The notes under the pieces are model-generated. The model made no database searches. It saw nothing but the letters and a program-made list of their open reading frames with translations, and was not told the DNA's origin. Shown piece after piece: positions 8,401-17,572 of a stretch of 18,963 nt of DNA. The translations under genes were made by a program, and so were the position numbers. The DNA is from Isohypsibius dastychi (lineage: Eukaryota > Tardigrada > Eutardigrada > Parachela > Isohypsibiidae): positions 1-18,963 of the forward strand of contig JAQIWT010000508.1 of NCBI GenBank assembly GCA_034696485.1. Reading direction: 5' to 3'. Each line of letters opens with the position of its first letter. The stretch's first letter is position 1.

Positions 8401-11400
8401 CCCCAGTGTCTTGACAGACGCATTACCATCCAGTGGTTCACCTGCATTTCTTTTTGCGATCGAAATGAAATTGACTTGTCCTGTCCCTCAAGAGCAAAAT
8501 GTGCGAGGTCGCCAGATTCGACACCCGGAAGATGCTACTCGGATTCTCGGCATTCTGTCGTCAAAGCGAATACCGGACATACCGGACTTCAACATTTATG
8601 ATCGTTCAGGTGAAATTCGGGTTTCGGTGAAGTTGGTTGGGGAGAATCTGTCAGTGGGAGATCGAGAATTCGCGATGGCCCATCACTTTCACAATATGCT
8701 GTTCTCACATGTTCTTGCGTTGGAACGCTTCTCATTGTCGTATGATCCCGAGAATGCACCGGCTCGATTTCTAGTGGTACCCTTATCGAAAAGTAATCAA
8801 GATATTCATATTTCTTCTTGGCATCGCTCCATGTTGGTTTTTAGGAAATTGTGAATATCTGGTTGATTGGAATTACATGGAATCGGTATTCGCCGTCAAA
8901 ACTGTCCGAATATCTCCAGTTTCAAATGAAGGCCGGATCTCTTTCAGTACGGAAGTGTTTTCGGATGCTGTTGTTATGCCATGGTATCGGAGCCTTGATC
9001 AGCCTCAGAGCTTCTATGTTGAACAGATCTGCCCATGGCTGACAGTCAAGAGCGAATTTCCAGACGGTGAATTCGACACATTCTCCAGTTATTACCTCCA
9101 GAAGTACAAACTCGACATTATTGATGGGAACCAGCCTCTTCTCGATGTCGACCATACATCTACTAGGTAACTTATTCATAAGGGTGAAAAAGGCAGTTGG
9201 AAATTCCGATTCGTGACGACTAGATTCCCTAACGTGCCGCGTTCTCTTTGAAGGTTGAACTTGCTTTTGCCCCGGTTCCTCAGTCGGAAAGGGTCATCAC
9301 TGACCCAAATGGAAAGGAAAGAGATTCTCAAGGAAAAAGAGCCGCGGCATCGGCAGATTCTGGTCCCAGAGTTATGTCAAGTCCACCCAGTTCCGGCTTC
9401 CTTGTGGCGGCAGGGGATATGCCTTCCGACTATTTTGCACCGGATGGAGTCCTTATTGGTTATGGAAGAAATGATGAACAAGATCAAAAAAGTGACCGGC
9501 ATTGGCAGCCGCTGTATTTCGGTTGACTCTTCGTGGCCCATGTTGGATTATGGCTGGAGTTTTGAGGAGAAGATCCGGAAGTTGGAGAGTTCGCATTTGG
9601 AAAGGGATGATATCGATGAAAAGACAGCTGGTGTCATTGAAGCTGCAAGAATTGAACATGAACGTAGAATGAAGGAACGTGATGGATTTCCTTCTGTTGG
9701 CATGTGGAGTGCTGATGAGCTGCCTGAGGTAAGCTGGTTCGATCCCTATGGTATGCGTGGTATTCGTGGTACGTACCCTTATGTCGTCAGTGTGCAGTGG
9801 CTTTTAACACTATTGGTAGCCAGTTTTCCGAAAACACCCAAAGTTTCGAGTCGTTTTATATGGTCGTTTTATATGGTTTTTGTTGAAGTTTCATTTGAAT
9901 TCCCAAAAACCGATTTACTACGTAATTTTTGACTGAACTATCGGCACTTCATTTGATCTCATCGGATGTTCTCGAATTTCGCATTCTGAATATCAATAGT
10001 CATCGGCAGATACCTCATTTGATGAAGATGTAGTGATGTAGTAGCAATTGTTCTTTTCTAGATTTCAAACGGCACGGACAATTTCACAATCGATGTATGG
10101 AATCCAGAAGACCCATCTTCCATCATGGTCGTCGACACTTGGAATCCTTCCGAGTATATGAATGATATCGCCGTGGAGGCGCCCGTGCCGTTTTTCGATC
10201 ACATGTCCGACGTTTATCTGAAGCGACAATTAGATGAAGAGTACTCGCTTCAAAAGAAGCAAACCGGCGGCAATTTGAAGACCACGGAATTTTCGGATAT
10301 GAGAGCAAACGGAGCAGGCACAGACTTCAGTATTTCGGAGTGGGGCTGCGAAGATGATTCGGGTATACCCGGCATCAGTCTGCTATCCGGATTCTCTGAC
10401 AATGTCATGAAAGCCATTGCCAATGACCTGACCAGCTTGAATATCGACGACTCCGGCGTGATCGGAACCAGCGAAATCGGTAAATGCAATTCAAAGGCTA
10501 CACTGTTTCGTGACCTTTATGGGTTTGTGGTGTTTTAGGTGATGACACAGCTACCGTTGCTGACTCGATTATGACAACCTTGCCTACCTACAATTTAGAA
10601 GCACTTGACCCGCTCAAAGACCACGAAGAGGAAGAAATTGGGCCAGTGATATCGTCTATTCTCCATCTTCGTTTCTCGGAATCGGCACCAGAAGATCTGC
10701 GGACTCGAGCCACTTATTTTCATCCACCATCTTTGGACGTTTTCGAGGAGATGACGGAATTTTCGCTGGAAAATGTTGCCAGTCGAGAGAAAAAGTCAGT
10801 CTCATTTCGGGCGGAATTCGGTGAAGTCGCGCGATGTTCAAGTGCAGAACGGGAGCCCATGTCATCATCTTCCAATCGAAGCCTTACTCTGATCACACCA
10901 ACGTTCAAGTTTGACGATGATCGTGATCCTGCTACGGTTGTTGGACCGGATCCCGGAATACTTCTGCAAGCGTTCACTTCATCGAACGCAAACGACGGAA
11001 TTAATCTGGAGAGGCTTGAAACAGTCGGCGATTCCTTCCTGAAATTTTCCATGACTACATTTCTGTATTTCCGATATAGTGGCTATCACGAAGGAAAACT
11101 CTCGTTTATGAGAAGTCTCCAAGTCAGCAATTATAATCTCTACCGGTTGGGATACAAGAAGCAACTTGGGGGAGTTATTTTGAGCAACAAATTTGAACCG
11201 ACTGAAAACTGGCTTCCGCCATGTTATGTGTTGAATGATGGGAATTCTGGACTGGATGACGGAGAGAAGATTATTGCTCCTAATCTGAGGACTCAGCATT
11301 GTATTTCGGATAAGACAATTGCCGATTGTGTTGAGGCGGTGATTGGTGCTTATCTGGTATCCTCTGGGGTCAAGGCGGCACAGCTGGTCATGGCCTGGCT

Positions 11401-12739
11401 CGGACTGACCGTTCTACCATTGAGAGCGGGCGCTGAGGATAACGAGTGCATGCTGGATAAGTTTACTTGGTTTCCAAAACCACAGACTGTTTTGCTGGAG
11501 AGTGGTTCGTCTGCTTTAAATGAGCTGGATCGGTTGCTTGATGGATATTCAAAATTTGAAGATCGGATCGGGTACAGGTGCGTATAGCCTACTCACAATT
11601 GTTTTCTTGTGGCCAAATGGTTTTTGGTTGAACTTTCGGTATGTTCCAGATTCCGGGATCGAGCTTATTTACTGCAAGCATTTACTCATGCATCATATAC
11701 GTATAATCGGGTCACGGATTGCTATCAGCGGCTTGAGTTTCTCGGAGATGCTGTACTGGATTATTTGATCACCCGCCATCTCTACGAAGATATGAGGTTT
11801 GACATGGTTGAATGAGGTGTTTGAAAAATAATATTAACAGGGGCTATTTTGCAGAGGTCATACTCCTGGTGCGTTAACGGACCTGAGGTCAGCCCTCGTT
11901 AACAATGCCATCTTTGCGTCTTTATCAGTCCGCTACGAGTTTCATAAGTACATCAAACTCATGAGTCCGGCCATATTTCATCTTGTGGAGAAATATGTGA
12001 AAGAACAAAGAGAACGCGATCAGAATGTGACTTTATTTACGGAGGATATTGTGAGACATAATTGGGCCATGCCTTATTCTACTTGTTGTGATTAATAAAT
12101 TGTTTTGCAGTTCTTTTATGATCCGGCAGTGGATGAAGATGCTTTGGAAGATGAAGGTGGCGCGGAAGAAACGGAGTGTCCGAAAGTCCTTGGCGACGTA
12201 TTTGAATCTGTGGCCGGTGCTATTTATCTGGATAGCGGAATGTCGCTGGATGCTGTGTGGAAAGTTTATTATTCGATGATGAAGTCGGAGATCGGTAAGT
12301 TGATCTATACGTCTTCAGACCAGACTGGTTGACCACATGTGACAGTCCAAGTGTCTGCCTGTCGTTTTACGTTCTGGTCTGGTCACCTGCTCGTCACTTG
12401 TTGATCATTACGCTTTCTTTAATGGATTGATTTTTCTCAGAGCAATGTTCGAGCAACATCCCTAAGTCTCCAGTTCGTGAGCTCCTCGAAATGGAACCGG
12501 AAAATGTAAAATTCAGGTGACTTTTCTTGTTGTCTTGCTAAACCTAGATCATTGTAGAAGTTGGTTTTTCGTTATTTAGTGTTCCAGAACGGACTGCTTC
12601 TGGCAAAATTCGAGTCGTAGTGGAAGTGTTTGATAAGGGGAAGTTTGTTGGACTTGGCCGGAATTACCGAACTGCAAAATGTACAGCGGCAAAGCAAGCG
12701 CTCAAGTATTTGCGATCTCTGGAGGAACGGCTCAACTGA
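5436..12739 (+). CDS. Dicer1: Dicer ribonuclease, Dicer-1 type (22 exons, complete)
   Basis: RNase III enzyme that cuts pre-miRNA or long dsRNA into about 22-nt duplexes in the cytoplasm. Exons: 5436-5501, 5604-5658, 5731-5850, 5914-6072, 6128-6432, 6488-6706, 6769-7231, 7291-7447, 7514-7661, 7721-7866, 7924-8056, 8116-8340, 8399-8792, 8845-9166, 9254-9728, 10062-10479, 10539-11577, 11650-11796, 11855-12050, 12111-12294, 12441-12516, 12580-12739. Every junction keeps frame, giving 1868 aa. Domain order: helicase 20-555 with insert Hel2i; dsRNA-binding fold (DUF283) about 597-700; platform-PAZ 733-1030, with 5'-phosphate-pocket HTSTR (H967, R971); variable acidic linker to about 1390; RNase IIIa with ERLETVGD (E1429, D1433) and D1531/E1534; RNase IIIb with RLEFLGD (E1644, D1648) and D1758/E1761; C-terminal dsRBD. 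Helicase motifs are degenerate: LGSDGGKS for Walker A, DECT for DECH, no arginine-finger motif VI. An in-frame stop lies just upstream of the chosen ATG. The longest intron is 9729-10061. Confidence 0.97.
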
Positions 12740-12942
12740 CCATTTTCAGCGCATTTCCGGTTGACATTTTCGTAGATTTTCGGTGAATTTGTTGTTTTTA
12801 ACCGGGTTGTTTTGGGTTTTAATTCAGAATCAATTGTGTATGGGACTGCTATGTATGTACAGTCACACATTTTGCAGTTTAAACCGTACTTTCTCCTGTT
12901 TTGTTCTTTTTAATGGATTTTTTATCGTACCTCAGAAGTCAG

Positions 12943-12948
12943 AATAAA
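12943..12948 (+). other. Poly(A) signal AATAAA of the Dicer gene
   Basis: A canonical AATAAA lies about 204 nt after the Dicer stop, in a T-rich 3' UTR, with no other gene between. Cleavage is expected 10-30 nt further on. Confidence 0.7.
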
Positions 12949-13009
12949 GATCAAATACTGTAATAACCCTAGCGCTCTACTGCAAGAGACGAGAACTTTC
13001 CTGTACCAG

Positions 13010-13017
13010 TTACGTCA
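13010..13017. promoter_or_regulatory. CRE-like site TTACGTCA
   Basis: A one-mismatch variant of the palindromic cAMP-response element, 68 nt upstream of a perfect copy. It lies in the promoter-proximal region of the coiled-coil gene. Binding by CREB/ATF-type bZIP factors is inferred from the consensus only. Confidence 0.35.
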
Positions 13018-13077
13018 TCTACATACATCGAGTGTGCCGACTGGTCTTTTCCATTTGGACCATCCGGATTTGCGTTG

Positions 13078-13085
13078 TGACGTCA
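13078..13085. promoter_or_regulatory. Perfect CRE palindrome TGACGTCA
   Basis: An exact 8-bp CREB/ATF consensus, 159 nt before the coiled-coil gene's ATG and 4 nt before the upstream-ORF ATG at 13090. The second, imperfect copy nearby strengthens the case that the spacing is not chance. No TATA box is visible close by. Confidence 0.45.
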
Positions 13086-13089
13086 AGAA

Positions 13090-13317
13090 TGGCGCCTATT
13101 GCAACAGAATCAACGCCACTTCTACGCAGTCCGAAATCATACGATTTTCATTCCAGTTTTGACGAACCGTTGCTTTTTTCCCTTCCCAGATTTTCTGATC
13201 TCATCTCTTCTGATCGTTTCTGCATAACCTGTTATTTGCTACCATGCCTTCGCCTGATTCTTCATTCGTCGCCACAACACAAGTCATCAAAGAGTCCACG
13301 CCGTTCGATCAGCTGAA
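13090..13317 (+). CDS. Upstream ORF overlapping the coiled-coil gene start
   Basis: An ATG-initiated frame of about 75 codons begins MAPIATESTPLLRSP and runs past the main ATG at 13244 in a different frame. It may be a translation-limiting uORF. Its first residues carry an ExxxLL motif (ESTPLL) and a DxxLL motif (DEPLL), both known lysosomal sorting signals, so it could instead be the first coding exon of another protein. If the strong acceptor at 13188-13189 is used from an upstream exon, this ORF would be outside the mRNA. No family is recognised. Confidence 0.25.
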
Positions 13318-14060
13318 CGCTCGTCCCTTCGAAGGAATATCTCGTAATCGTAAGGAGTTCATCATTCGTTTGGCAGAAGATCCCAATGAAGTTAGGAAAC
13401 TTCGTGGAGTCATCGGAGATATGGTTCAGCAAATAGGTGGAGAAACAGCCAGACTGTCCTTAGATTTCGAGCGCCATCGAAACAAAGATGGCAAAGTGTC
13501 GGGAATCTTCGACTCCCAGATCGAGGTTGGATTTGGCGATCGGTCAGTCAGCGGAAGAAGCTCGAACGAAGCTACGGAGAACATTTTGAATGTGGGCTTC
13601 TTGGAAGCAGATGCCAGCGTTGGACACGTCGAAGGTGGTTCGAAGCGAGATGGAGGCGATGGCGTCATTGATGCTACGTCGCCAGATATGGAATCGCGAA
13701 TGGAAGCTTTGGAAGGCAAAATCTTGCAGCAGCAAAGCGAAATTTTGCAGCTGGAACGCTGCAATGTGCAAATGGAAGCACGTTTGGCCCGACAGGATGA
13801 AAAACTGGACAAGGTGTGCCTTAAGGACCACGTTCCGGCATTCGCGCCTGCTGCCGAGATCTTCACCGCCATGAAAGTGAAGCACGAATCCGGAATGCGA
13901 AAGTTTTTCCGAAACATCCGCACCTGCTTTTCCCCGGGAAATGAAAGTGTTGAAGAGGTAAGAATCAGATGATTCTTGTGGCTTCCATCAGTTTTTCGAC
14001 GTTTCTTCCGCTATGTATCTGTTCTCGCTTTCGTAGAATGTCGTTGTCTGCACGAAGTAA
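13244..14060 (+). CDS. Unrecognised coiled-coil protein (2 exons)
   Basis: Exon 1 (13244-13957) ends at a clean donor, GAG|GTAAGA. The acceptor TTTCGTAG gives exon 2 (14037-14060), seven codons ending VVVCTK and a TAA. The total is 245 aa. The ATG has a good context (CTACC before it), and an in-frame stop lies upstream. There is no signal peptide or membrane segment. The N-terminal third is charged (RNRKEFIIRLAEDPNEVRKLR), the middle is Gly/Ser/Asp-rich and probably disordered. Residues about 147-192 form a convincing coiled coil with Leu/Met heptads (MESRMEALEGKILQQQSEIL and onward), followed by a basic stretch, MRKFFRNIRTCFSP. The long open frame and even codon use support a real gene. I do not recognise the family; a cytoplasmic scaffold or adaptor is only a guess. 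Confidence 0.7.
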
Positions 14061-14547
14061 AGAAAACCCGAGCGTGGAAATTCCCTGGAGGATTGGATTG
14101 GAAATACCGGATTTTGTGGTCTTCCGAGGTTGTAGTTTAATTGATTTATTTCTGCTGTTCGAGCCGCTGTGCGACGAACAGTTTCTTTGTTTTTTGTCTT
14201 ATATTATCCGCTCGAACTTTGTTAGCTTTATTAGTTGTTTCGGACTCCTGTAGAGTACTCTCCTCCAGCTTTGAGCATTTGTTTGTATGATGCCTTGCAG
14301 TTTGAACTTGCCGAATGTTTTTTGCGTATGAAAACTTTTGAAACTGCTGTTTCCGGGTTTTCTTGCAAGGTTGATAACATCACGGTTAGTTAGGATATAC
14401 CTGTACGTATTGCTGCTGCTACGACATCATGGGCAGTTTTTTAATGATTCGGGCAACTTCGGTATGTATCGTAAGGTCGGATTGCATTTTTTTTCTTCAA
14501 ACGCCAGAAGATCAGGTCGCGACATCCCAAAACCACAAAATCTCATC
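14061..14547. other. Convergent 3' ends, no gene seen
   Basis: The region lies between the ends of the coiled-coil gene (+) and the Shisa-like gene (-). It is T-rich with short unsupported frames only. A minus-strand AATAAA (14145-14150 on plus as TTTATT) could serve the Shisa-like gene. I see no clear plus-strand poly(A) hexamer. Confidence 0.5.
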
Positions 14548-15104
14548 TTACAATGGCATCGGGTCAAGAAGATTTCTTTGGCCACAAGGACTGCTCGCTC
14601 GTCTTATTTTATCGGCTACCCTCCTTGAATCCTCTTCCTCCTTCTCCCTCCAACGCCGAACAAAAAATATCTGAAAGACTCCGCAGATGGCGCCAAAAAT
14701 AATCAGGGCTCCGAACTGTCCAAATAAACGCAAGTGTATATTGTGCACACCCCATAAAAGAAGAAATCAAGGTTTTGCTTACAAGAGATATAAACACCAA
14801 TATCGTCAACCTGTAAAAGGACTTTAAATCAATTGTGTTTAAATACATGGTAATGGCCAGCTGTCTCGGTTTTTGGTTTGATGATCACCCACCCGAATTC
14901 CGTATGACCAAGACCCATCTGATTGATCACGAAAGTCGTCCATTCACAACAAAACCTCCCGCGCTCTTCCGTTCCACAGCAGAAGGCCGGCATGCGTTGA
15001 ACAGGACTCCAGTCTGGGCAAGTAACCATTTTCGATGATGCTTCATCATCTCCCAAATGAATAATGCAGATGTCTTTCTTCAGCACACCCATAATACTTC
15101 TTTT
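14548..15104 (-). CDS. Shisa-like six-cysteine membrane protein, 5' end missing
   Basis: Minus-strand exons 15104-14893, 14810-14783 and 14715-14548 join in frame (phase 2, then phase 0). The visible part is about 131 aa from the ATG at 15092. The ectodomain has the spacing C...CPDW...FCCGTEERGRFCC, six cysteines in the Shisa/CYYR1/WBP1 (STMC6) pattern. The small middle exon completes one transmembrane helix, LTILVFISLFGALIIFGAIC. It is followed by VRRWR and a charged cytoplasmic tail ending DPMPL. Shisa-type proteins are single-pass adaptors of the endomembrane system or cell surface. No signal peptide precedes the cysteines; an acceptor (TTCTTCTCAG) at the exon's 5' end shows that an upstream exon is missing, and I could not find it. 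The exact family member is not recognised. Confidence 0.66.
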
Positions 15105-16094
15105 CTGAGAAGAACTTTTATCGGAATATCAGGAAGAAGAGATCTTTGAATATAATTTGCGTGTTGTAAGGAGTCGACTTGGGGTTTCCAAATGGGGTCC
15201 GGGAAAACCAGATATGACGATCCAGGGACCTAATAATAAATGCTGATTAATAATGCTGTTTCGACCGGAAATGTACCGCGAAGTGGTTGATGTAGAAAAC
15301 GGATTACCACGTCTTCCGGATATAAAAAATAGGATTGAATTTCCACCCGAACCGTCGTTAATGGATGGATAACTCGCATGAATCTGGAGCCGACAGTTCG
15401 GGACTATTTACTTTCATAGGCTCTCACTGTAGGATCTTGTTATTATGGGTTAAACAAACACAGATCTGTATTCGCTATGTAAATAGCTCTCCAGTCAAGA
15501 GAAGGGAATAAAATTTATCAAATGATCGATTCATCGGTTTAATCCGATACTCTCTTTCAAAGTGACCTTTAAAAAACGAGTTTCCGAAGTCTTTCGTTTC
15601 TATTCTGTGAAACGTTTGAATAAATTTAATCAAATCTAAAAATTTTAGTTGTAAAAGAAGACGACATTTTTGCGCAGTAGGTCCAAAAAATTCACACTGA
15701 TGACATGATAATTCGAGATTTAGTATCATGCTGAGAAAGTAGTCGGTCGACTTTCAGATGTACGCTTACGAAAAAGATGACACGATCAAATCAGACCGGA
15801 TGATACATGAAACCGAATAAACAATTCGCCCCCGTTAACACATGTTCAGTTGTACAACATGAACAATAATTGTACAAAGGCACATATAATCCGGGTTAAT
15901 CTCGCATGTCATAAAAAAATCATCTTCTCGGCAAAACTTTATAACACGAAAATGACAGCTTGAAATTAATCACCGTTTTACTTTCAATTCTTCTACCGTC
16001 AGAACAAACTCCACGCTCAATCCGCTCTTCTTGGAAATGGTGTCTTGAACGCTTTCATAATCATTCTGATGAAAATTAATTTCTCATCGAACTG
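15105..16094. other. Long spacer, no gene supported
   Basis: About 990 nt of AT-rich DNA between the Shisa-like gene (-) and the Ig gene (+). It should hold the promoter and first exon of the Shisa-like gene and the promoter of the Ig gene. I find no signal-peptide exon that I can defend. It contains an imperfect palindrome at 15843-15865 and one short minus-strand terminal-exon-like frame at 15970-16065, both treated as weak. Confidence 0.5.
15843..15865. repeat. Imperfect palindrome around GTTGTACAAC
   Basis: TGTTCA and TGAACA arms flank a perfect 10-bp palindrome, GTTGTACAAC, with a one-base offset. It is too short to be a transposon end and could be a dimeric factor site. Confidence 0.3.
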
Positions 16095-17159
16095 ATGAGG
16101 CAAAGTGATTTTATTTCATATTTGATGGCGTTATTCCTTGCAGCCAGATTGCTGGTAAGCACTTATCCACCTATCCCCGTTTTAAATCGATCGCTGGCGG
16201 AAGATACACCCTGGAGTTCCGCACCGGAAATCACACATTTTGAATTGTATCCGAATCCTGTTGTAGCTGGTCAGAATCTAAACGTGACCTGCAGAGTTCG
16301 GCCCGCGGACTCTCAAGTATTAATAATCCGGCTAAAAGATGACAATGCTGATCGCAGGCTGGATTATTCGCCCGTGTTGAGAAATGAGACCATATCGGTT
16401 TATAGCGGGCAACAGACCGGAGTTTTGTGGGGAACCATACCGCATAACAGGAGCGGATCTTTCATATGCGAAGCTCGTAATTATCGAGGATTAGTTAGAA
16501 GCAGAAGCATATTACTCGACGTTCAATGTAAGCATCAAATCACGCTGTGATTCAAACTATATAAATCCAATCAAGTATATCAAATTTCAAATTTCTATAT
16601 CGAATTTAAAAAATGTTTTTGAACCAATTTGCTTTCCAGATTTACCTCGAGCGGAAATTATGGTAGATTTGAAAAACGCGGTAGGGATCTCCAGGAATAA
16701 TTCAATAATGCACGTAGCTCACTGCGTTCTAGTTGCTGGATCAGTTCCATTTGCATATCAGTGGTTAGTATTGACACAACCTTATTGTCGCCCTATGGAA
16801 TACAAGCTCTCCAGATTTCAGGACACAATTGCCAACAAACTCGTCTAAATGGATTTTACTGCCGGATAAAACCAGAGATTTAAACGTTTCCGCTGATTCG
16901 CTGGGAACATACAAATGCGCACTGAAAACAGATGCCGGTTGGAGTCCCTGGTCAGCTGCGATGGAGATTACACCAGTTTACTCTAATCAAAGGTCATCTG
17001 CTCGTATATCGACTTCAGCATCCTGGTAAGAAAATCTCTAAGCTCAAAAAGTTAGATTAGATAATCGACGTATCAACACGTGGATTAAGATAACGAAAAT
17101 ACTTTTTCTTTTCAAGGATGGGTGTTATCCTCGGAATTCTCTGGAGTATAAAATGCTGA
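16095..17159 (+). CDS. Two-Ig-domain secreted or anchored protein (4 exons)
   Basis: Exons 16095-16527, 16640-16763, 16822-17025 and 17117-17159 join in frame to about 267 aa. The N-terminus is a likely signal peptide (FISYLMALFLAARLLVS). Ig domain 1 has Cys in NVTCRV and Cys in RSGSFICEAR. Ig domain 2 has Cys in VAHCVLV, the core Trp in FAYQWTQL, and DSLGTYKCAL with the DxGxYxC signature. The second intron splits the QW codon and is confirmed by the rebuilt core Trp. Six N-glycosylation sequons (such as NVTC, NETI, NRSG, NSSK) fit an extracellular protein. The last exon encodes a short hydrophobic end, WMGVILGILWSIKC, perhaps a GPI signal or very short anchor; if the intron at 17026 is kept, translation stops at 17029. 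A plus-strand ATTAAA lies at 17305-17310. An adhesion or recognition role is inferred from the fold. Confidence 0.72.
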
Positions 17160-17572
17160 AAGCCATTGATTCTTCAAAATCTGCCGAAAAAAATCCCTTA
17201 TTCAGGAGAAAGACCAAAATCAGACAGTGATACTGATAATCATACATTTTTATTGAAGAGACATTTTTACTTCCGGTGACGATCTGTGTAGCACGTGTGG
17301 CTTAATTAAATCGCTACGGTAGCATTAACTTGTCATCATGAAGCCACAATCGGAACCTTGGATGTCTGAACCCATATTATCTCTTTGCAAATGATATCGG
17401 AGGCACTTTAGCCCGATAAAGAAAAAAGAATTTCCGACTGAAATTCCAGGCTTCTTGCTGATAAATTCATCAGAACAGTAACATTTTCGTTGTCACGAAC
17501 GGGTGTAGCTATTATAAAGAAGTTCTTGTAGAATAATCGCTCATAAAATTTCGTGAAATCCAAACGTCCACC
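17160..17572 (+). promoter_or_regulatory. Ig gene 3' UTR and UGT promoter region
   Basis: The 413 nt hold the 3' UTR of the Ig gene with an ATTAAA signal (17305-17310), then the upstream region of the glycosyltransferase. A TATAAAG box at 17513-17519 lies 54 nt before the UGT start codon, which would place a start site near 17543 and leave a short leader. No other frame is convincing. Confidence 0.5.

Larger units (their letters stand above)
12740..13243 (+). other. Dicer 3' UTR and spacer to the next gene
   Basis: The first 200-odd nt are T-rich 3' UTR ending near the poly(A) signal at 12943-12948. The rest is the upstream region of the coiled-coil gene. It carries two CRE-type sites, a strong splice acceptor (TTTTTTCCCTTCCCAG, exon would start at 13190) hinting at a 5'-UTR intron, and an upstream ORF from 13090. 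Confidence 0.6.

Noticed and set aside
9248-9526. Alternative plus frame over Dicer exon 15
   Set aside because: The frame joined from 9166 to 9254 reads conserved Dicer sequence ([17 protein letters not shown]); this one does not.
9729-9932. Open frame continuing from Dicer exon 15 (WFDPYGMRG onward) into the following intron
   Set aside because: GAG|GTAAGC is a good donor, the extension has no Dicer-like content and ends in a stop, and the exon at 10062 resumes in frame.
10720-11299. Antisense ORFs over Dicer exon 17
   Set aside because: The plus strand carries unmistakable RNase IIIa sequence here; the antisense frames are by-products of codon bias.
13426-13923. 165-codon antisense ORF within the coiled-coil gene
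   Set aside because: It is the shadow of the opposite coding strand, Ser/Cys-rich with no plausible fold, and the plus frame has a good start and splice sites.
15970-16065. Minus-strand frame ending TVEELKVKR with a good acceptor, like a last exon
   Set aside because: Only 31 codons, with no upstream minus-strand exon visible across the Ig gene; a stop-free run this short is expected by chance.
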